A stretch of 8,288 nucleotides of DNA from NCBI GenBank assembly GCA_900290315.1, contig OKRF01000324.1, positions 3,299 to 11,586 on the forward strand, read 5' to 3'. Made by a program: the position numbers and the translations under genes. The notes beneath the pieces were generated by a model that saw nothing but the letters and a program-made list of their open reading frames with translations, did not search any database and was not told where the DNA came from. Shown here piece after piece: positions 5,075-8,288 of this stretch. This DNA is from Candidatus Sulfopaludibacter sp. SbA3 (GTDB lineage Bacteria > Acidobacteriota > Terriglobia > Bryobacterales > Bryobacteraceae). Numbering within the stretch: the first letter of the stretch is position 1; every line of letters starts with the position of its first letter.

Positions 5075-7708
5075 TCAGAACACCAGGCCTATGCGGACGC
5101 TCACACTACGGGGCTGGAGGAAGTGCGTGCCGCTGAAAGTCGACAGGAAGTTGTACAGCGCCACCTTGTTGGCCAGGTTGGCGATGTCCACCGACGCCGT
5201 GACGCGGGTGTGGCCTTCCTTGTGGAACATGTTGTCCGTGCCGAGCCCGAGGTTGAAGGTATTGCGCGGCTTCACGCGATCCGGATTGTGGTCGTCGTTT
5301 TCCAGGCTGTCGAAGTTATCGTACCCGCCCTGGGGCAGGGTGAGCAGTGTCGAGGTCACGACACCCATGGCGCCCTTTGGGCCCAGACAGTCGGAAATCG
5401 GGCTGGCCACCGTGGCGAACACGCCATTGCAGGCCAAGCCGATGGATACCTGCTGATTCGGCGTCATACCAGCCGATCCGCCGATCATGGCAGAGCCGGC
5501 ATCGGGCACGCCGCTCACCACCAGTCCGCTGTCATACCGCCAGGTGAACGCGATCCATTCGGCGCTCTTGTGTTGATAACGGAATACTCCTGTGGATTGA
5601 AAAGCCTGATCGTGGTCGATGCGGAACACGCCCGCAGCCAACGGCGCGCCCTGAGTGATGAGTCCACCGTCTTCCGGAGGATAGTACCGGGCGCGTGTGT
5701 GGCCAAACGTCCAGTAAGCCTGAAAGCCCTTCATGTTGGTGGTGGTCACACGGCCCGTGACTCCATCCAGCTTGGAGTTGTGCCATACGATCGGAAATGT
5801 AATCGTTGTCGCTCCCAACGTATTGAAATCGTAAGCGCCGTGCGTATACTTCCAGAAATAGTCGGCGTCGATCAGCAAGTACTTGCCGAGCGCCTGCTGA
5901 AAGCCGCCATTGAACTGATTCCGGTTGCCCGGTTGCAGAGGAGTTGCCACCGAACCGAACACATTTTGCGCTAGCCCGCCGAGTCCCGTCGCGCTCGACA
6001 GCAGAAGGTTTTCATTGAACGGAGTCTCCATCGTCCTGGAGTAGGCAACGCGCAGAACCGTTCCGGTCCCTTTGATGTTGTATGCGATTCCCAGCCGTGG
6101 TTGCGGACTGGTCGCGGTCGCGGGTCCGCCGTAATGATCGAATCTGAAGCCCGGGGTGAAGACAAAGTTTCCAGCGGTAATCGTATCCTGGATGTAAGCC
6201 GCGAACTGATTGACGTTTCCGGTCGCGTGGTAGTTGAACAGGCTACCGCCACGAGTGAGGTCATAGGGAACCAGGCCAGGATTCAAACCGTCGTTTGCCG
6301 TAAGCCCGAACTTGGCGCAATTGTTCGGGTTCGTGACAGTGGCAGGGCCGGCAGCATTGCCGTCGGAGTCCACGCAGACCGGGTTGAACGTGAAGTCCTC
6401 AATTCCGAATTGGAAATTCTCCAGCAGCCGGGTTTGCTTGGCGTCAATTCCGTATTTGATAGTGTGATGGCCAGTAGTGGTGGAGACGTCAGCCTTCACC
6501 CCCCAGTTCAGAAGCTGGCGCTGCTGAGACTGGGTGGTGGGTAGATCATTGGTGGGATCTGAACTGGGGTAGTAATTGAACTGGTCCTTCCGGATGTAAG
6601 GATTGATGGTGATCAGCGTGTGCGAGCTGAGAGTGTGCTGGTAGCCAGGCGCGAAGCTCCAGGTGAGCACGCGCTGGCTTTGTGCCTGGCCATCAGCCTG
6701 CTGATCGAGATTATTTGGGATTTCCAGGTTATTCCGCGCCAGGAAAAGGTTGAGATGGATTACGTCTTTACCGGTTGGCTGAAAATCGAGGCGGTCGAAC
6801 AGAGTTTGATTATTCCCGATGTCGTGAAACGGTCGAAACTCGGGAGTGTCCAGAAAACGGCCGCTACGAACGCCGTCGACTGCCAGAAAGTTGCCGAAGG
6901 TCGCGGTGCCGTAACCCAGGCCGAGACTGCCTCCAGCGGTGCCGAACGAGCCGTAGTTGGCATCGATGTTTCCGAAAACCCGTCCTGCGCCCAGCCCGGA
7001 GCGCGTCGTGATATTCGCCGTCAAGCTGGTCTTGTCGCCGAATTCGGCCTGCGGCGATCCGGTGACGATTTCCATGCTCTGGATGGCGCTGGCGGGAAGC
7101 TGCGTAGAGAAAACCTTACTCTGCTGATCGCTGATAGGCTGTCCGTCAATCACGAAGCTCACTTGGGCGTGATCGCCGAGCGGATGGAAGAAGCCGTTGC
7201 CGTCGGCAGCAACGCCGCCGGTGCTATAGACGATTGCCTGACTCAGACCGGCGCCCGGGTCGATTGTGGGTAGCTTCATGATCAGGTTCCGGTCGGTATC
7301 CACGTGCGCCGAGGGATCCACCTCCAGCAAGTCTGCGCCGGCGCCTTCGACCGTGACCGAGGTTTTCGAGCCCGCCAAGTCCATCTGGATTTTGACCTGC
7401 AGTGGCACGGAGTTGCGGACGTCAACATCCTCCGCATGGACGTTGAAACCTGTAGCTGTCACTTCCATATGATACGGATTAGGCGGAATATTGCTCAGCT
7501 TAAACGACCCATTCGTATCCGTCACCGTGGACTGCCGGTGGTCGGTCAGGGCGTTATGAATGCTGACTTGGGCGTGGGCAATGGCGGCGCCGGAGGGATC
7601 CAGGATGGTACCTTGAATCGTTCCAGCATTACCGAGGGACTGCCCGAACGCGCCGCTTGCAGTTAAGAACAACACACCTAAAGCACAGACAGCGAGAGTT
7701 TTCATCAC
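5075..7708 (-). CDS. TonB-dependent outer-membrane receptor with carboxypeptidase-regulatory-like N-terminal domain
   Basis: An 877-residue outer-membrane protein. Residues 1-23 are a signal peptide ending AFGQ. Residues about 28-112 form a carboxypeptidase-regulatory-like beta-sandwich (IQGTILDPSGAAIAHAQVSI, TDTNGSFKLSNIPPNPY). Residues about 115-240 are the plug (VSFVIDGQPISDQ at 183-195, then IQSMEIVTGSPQAEFGDKTS at 209-228). The rest is a beta-barrel ending RIGLVF, with the terminal Phe typical of outer-membrane barrels. This layout matches the Oar-like receptors abundant in Acidobacteria, which probably take up large or oligomeric ligands; the substrate cannot be read from the sequence. 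There is no N-terminal signalling (STN) domain. The first codon is GTG (7708), directly followed by ATG (7705), and either may be used; no Shine-Dalgarno is present. It lies 100 bp downstream of a LytTR regulator on the same strand and converges on the copper/redox operon, so it is probably a separate unit. Confidence 0.88.
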   Translation of the reverse strand: MMKTLAVCALGVLFLTASGAFGQSLGNAGTIQGTILDPSGAAIAHAQVSIHNALTDHRQSTVTDTNGSFKLSNIPPNPYHMEVTATGFNVHAEDVDVRNSVPLQVKIQMDLAGSKTSVTVEGAGADLLEVDPSAHVDTDRNLIMKLPTIDPGAGLSQAIVYSTGGVAADGNGFFHPLGDHAQVSFVIDGQPISDQQSKVFSTQLPASAIQSMEIVTGSPQAEFGDKTSLTANITTRSGLGAGRVFGNIDANYGSFGTAGGSLGLGYGTATFGNFLAVDGVRSGRFLDTPEFRPFHDIGNNQTLFDRLDFQPTGKDVIHLNLFLARNNLEIPNNLDQQADGQAQSQRVLTWSFAPGYQHTLSSHTLITINPYIRKDQFNYYPSSDPTNDLPTTQSQQRQLLNWGVKADVSTTTGHHTIKYGIDAKQTRLLENFQFGIEDFTFNPVCVDSDGNAAGPATVTNPNNCAKFGLTANDGLNPGLVPYDLTRGGSLFNYHATGNVNQFAAYIQDTITAGNFVFTPGFRFDHYGGPATATSPQPRLGIAYNIKGTGTVLRVAYSRTMETPFNENLLLSSATGLGGLAQNVFGSVATPLQPGNRNQFNGGFQQALGKYLLIDADYFWKYTHGAYDFNTLGATTITFPIVWHNSKLDGVTGRVTTTNMKGFQAYWTFGHTRARYYPPEDGGLITQGAPLAAGVFRIDHDQAFQSTGVFRYQHKSAEWIAFTWRYDSGLVVSGVPDAGSAMIGGSAGMTPNQQVSIGLACNGVFATVASPISDCLGPKGAMGVVTSTLLTLPQGGYDNFDSLENDDHNPDRVKPRNTFNLGLGTDNMFHKEGHTRVTASVDIANLANKVALYNFLSTFSGTHFLQPRSVSVRIGLVF

Positions 7709-7712
7709 TCAA

Positions 7713-7740
7713 GTATTAGTAAGGAGGCCCCGGGAGCCAA
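7713..7740 (-). promoter_or_regulatory. Possible sigma-70-type promoter for the receptor gene
   Basis: On the minus strand TTGGCT (7740-7735) and TAATAC (7718-7713) are separated by 16 bases. Transcription would begin almost at the GTG/ATG start, giving a nearly leaderless mRNA, which would fit the missing Shine-Dalgarno. This is a weak match and a tentative call. Confidence 0.25.
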
Positions 7741-7808
7741 GCTAATTCTTGCTGGTGGACACCATCTTAGCGGGAGCGAACTGAAAACAGCCGTGAATGG
7801 ACTACTGC

Positions 7809-8288
7809 TCACCACTGTAGGATTTGCCGAATGCTATGCGCCTGCCGCTTGCTGACGATCAATTGCAGCGAATTGCTCAACGTGATGAGCCACCGCTGAC
7901 TGCTGAGCGCGCTCATCTTGCGCACGTGGTTGACATTCACGATAGCGTTCCGGTGCACTCGTTGAAACTGCTCCTCGCCGAGGCGCTCCTGGATGGCGCG
8001 CAGCGACTGGGTGGCGAGGAGGCGTTGCTTTGCCGTGACGATCCACACCAATTCTCGTTCCGCTTGGAATGCCAGAATCTCATCTGCGTCCAGGAGGAAA
8101 TAGTCTGCGCCGTTGCGTGCCACAACCTTGCGTCGATGAGTCGACTGGGGCGCGTCGCTCGCCGCGGAAATCTTCGCAACTAGGTTGGCAATTTCCAGTG
8201 GGTGGCTTTGCATATTCCTCGCACGTTCCACCGCCGTGCGCAACCGCGCTTCGTTGACCGGCTTAAGGAGGTAATCGATCGCGCCAGC
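7809..8288 (-). CDS. LytTR-family response regulator, C-terminal part
   Basis: The frame is open from the right edge of the window and ends at a TGA at 7811-7809, giving 159 visible residues. The first visible residues, AGAIDYLLKPVNEARLR, are the end of a receiver domain, with the conserved Lys-Pro pair at visible positions 9-10. The phosphorylated Asp lies outside the window. A linker follows, then a LytTR DNA-binding domain from about 52 to 159, including YFLLDADEILAFQAERELVW and the hallmark FQRVHRNAIVNVNHVRKM (108-125). Such LytR/AlgR-type regulators are usually partnered with a 5TM or LytS-type histidine kinase and bind paired direct repeats upstream of targets. The receptor gene begins 100 bp downstream on the same strand and could be cotranscribed or regulated by it. 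The family call is firm; the target is unknown. Confidence 0.92.
   Translation of the reverse strand, partial: AGAIDYLLKPVNEARLRTAVERARNMQSHPLEIANLVAKISAASDAPQSTHRRKVVARNGADYFLLDADEILAFQAERELVWIVTAKQRLLATQSLRAIQERLGEEQFQRVHRNAIVNVNHVRKMSALSSQRWLITLSNSLQLIVSKRQAHSIRQILQW

Noticed and set aside
5024..5974. 316-codon open frame on the + strand
   Set aside because: It is fully antisense to the TonB receptor barrel, has no start signal and no recognisable domain. Long antisense frames are expected in GC-rich coding DNA.
6620..7273. 217-codon open frame on the + strand
   Set aside because: It is antisense to the receptor plug and barrel and has no supporting features.
5075..7708. Reading the TonB receptor as a methanobactin (copper-chelator) importer of the MbnT type because of the nearby MbnP/MbnH pair
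   Set aside because: It is convergent with the operon, has a carboxypeptidase-regulatory-like N-terminus and no STN/FecR system, and receptors like it are very numerous in Acidobacteria.
7720..7727. TAAGGAGG on the + strand, a perfect Shine-Dalgarno sequence
   Set aside because: No start codon follows at a suitable distance and no + strand gene is credible there. It lies upstream of the minus-strand receptor in the wrong orientation.
7745..7808. LytTR operator search upstream of the receptor
   Set aside because: One half-site-like string (TCAGTTCGC on the minus strand) is present, but no second repeat lies at the required spacing.

Overview
The window is GC-rich and densely coded. It probably comes from an acidobacterium, perhaps of the Solibacter/Bryobacter type. 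The reasons are base composition and the large TonB-dependent receptor with an N-terminal carboxypeptidase-regulatory-like domain, a style very common in that phylum. This is an inference, because no rRNA or marker gene is present.

Left part, + strand (2-4856): a compact unit of six genes running in one direction. In order they are the tail of a beta-propeller-like protein, an MbnP-type 'metallo-mystery' cysteine-motif protein, a large multiheme protein, a Sel1-repeat protein, a Mn-type superoxide dismutase and a small cytochrome c'-like protein. Gaps are 23, 7, -4, -4 and 44 bp (to the ATG), so this looks like one operon; its promoter lies upstream of the window. Every gene with a visible 5' end has an apparent export signal, although in the last gene that signal is split by a frameshift. 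The set therefore looks dedicated to the periplasm.

The multiheme protein is the centre of interest. It appears to fuse three parts: a monoheme cytochrome c, an MbnH/MauG-type diheme enzyme, and a C-terminal CusF/SCO-like copper-binding domain. In known MbnP/MbnH pairs, the diheme enzyme uses H2O2 to turn a tryptophan of MbnP into kynurenine, which creates a copper site. An exported superoxide dismutase encoded in the same unit would make H2O2 in the same compartment. I propose, as inference, a periplasmic copper and oxidative-stress module in which SOD supplies oxidant to the MbnH-like enzyme. The fused cytochrome and the small cytochrome would handle electrons, and the fused CusF-like domain would bring copper.

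The last gene of the unit carries a perfect 10-bp tandem duplication inside its signal-peptide region. It shifts the reading frame, and removing one copy restores a textbook signal peptide. This is a recent mutation, a switchable site or an assembly error.

Right part, - strand (5075-8288): a convergent TonB-dependent receptor, separated from the operon by a hairpin terminator, and upstream of it the C-terminal part of a LytTR-family response regulator that runs off the window. The two may be functionally linked, but nothing in the sequence proves it. I saw no tRNA, rRNA, CRISPR array, insertion sequence or integration site.
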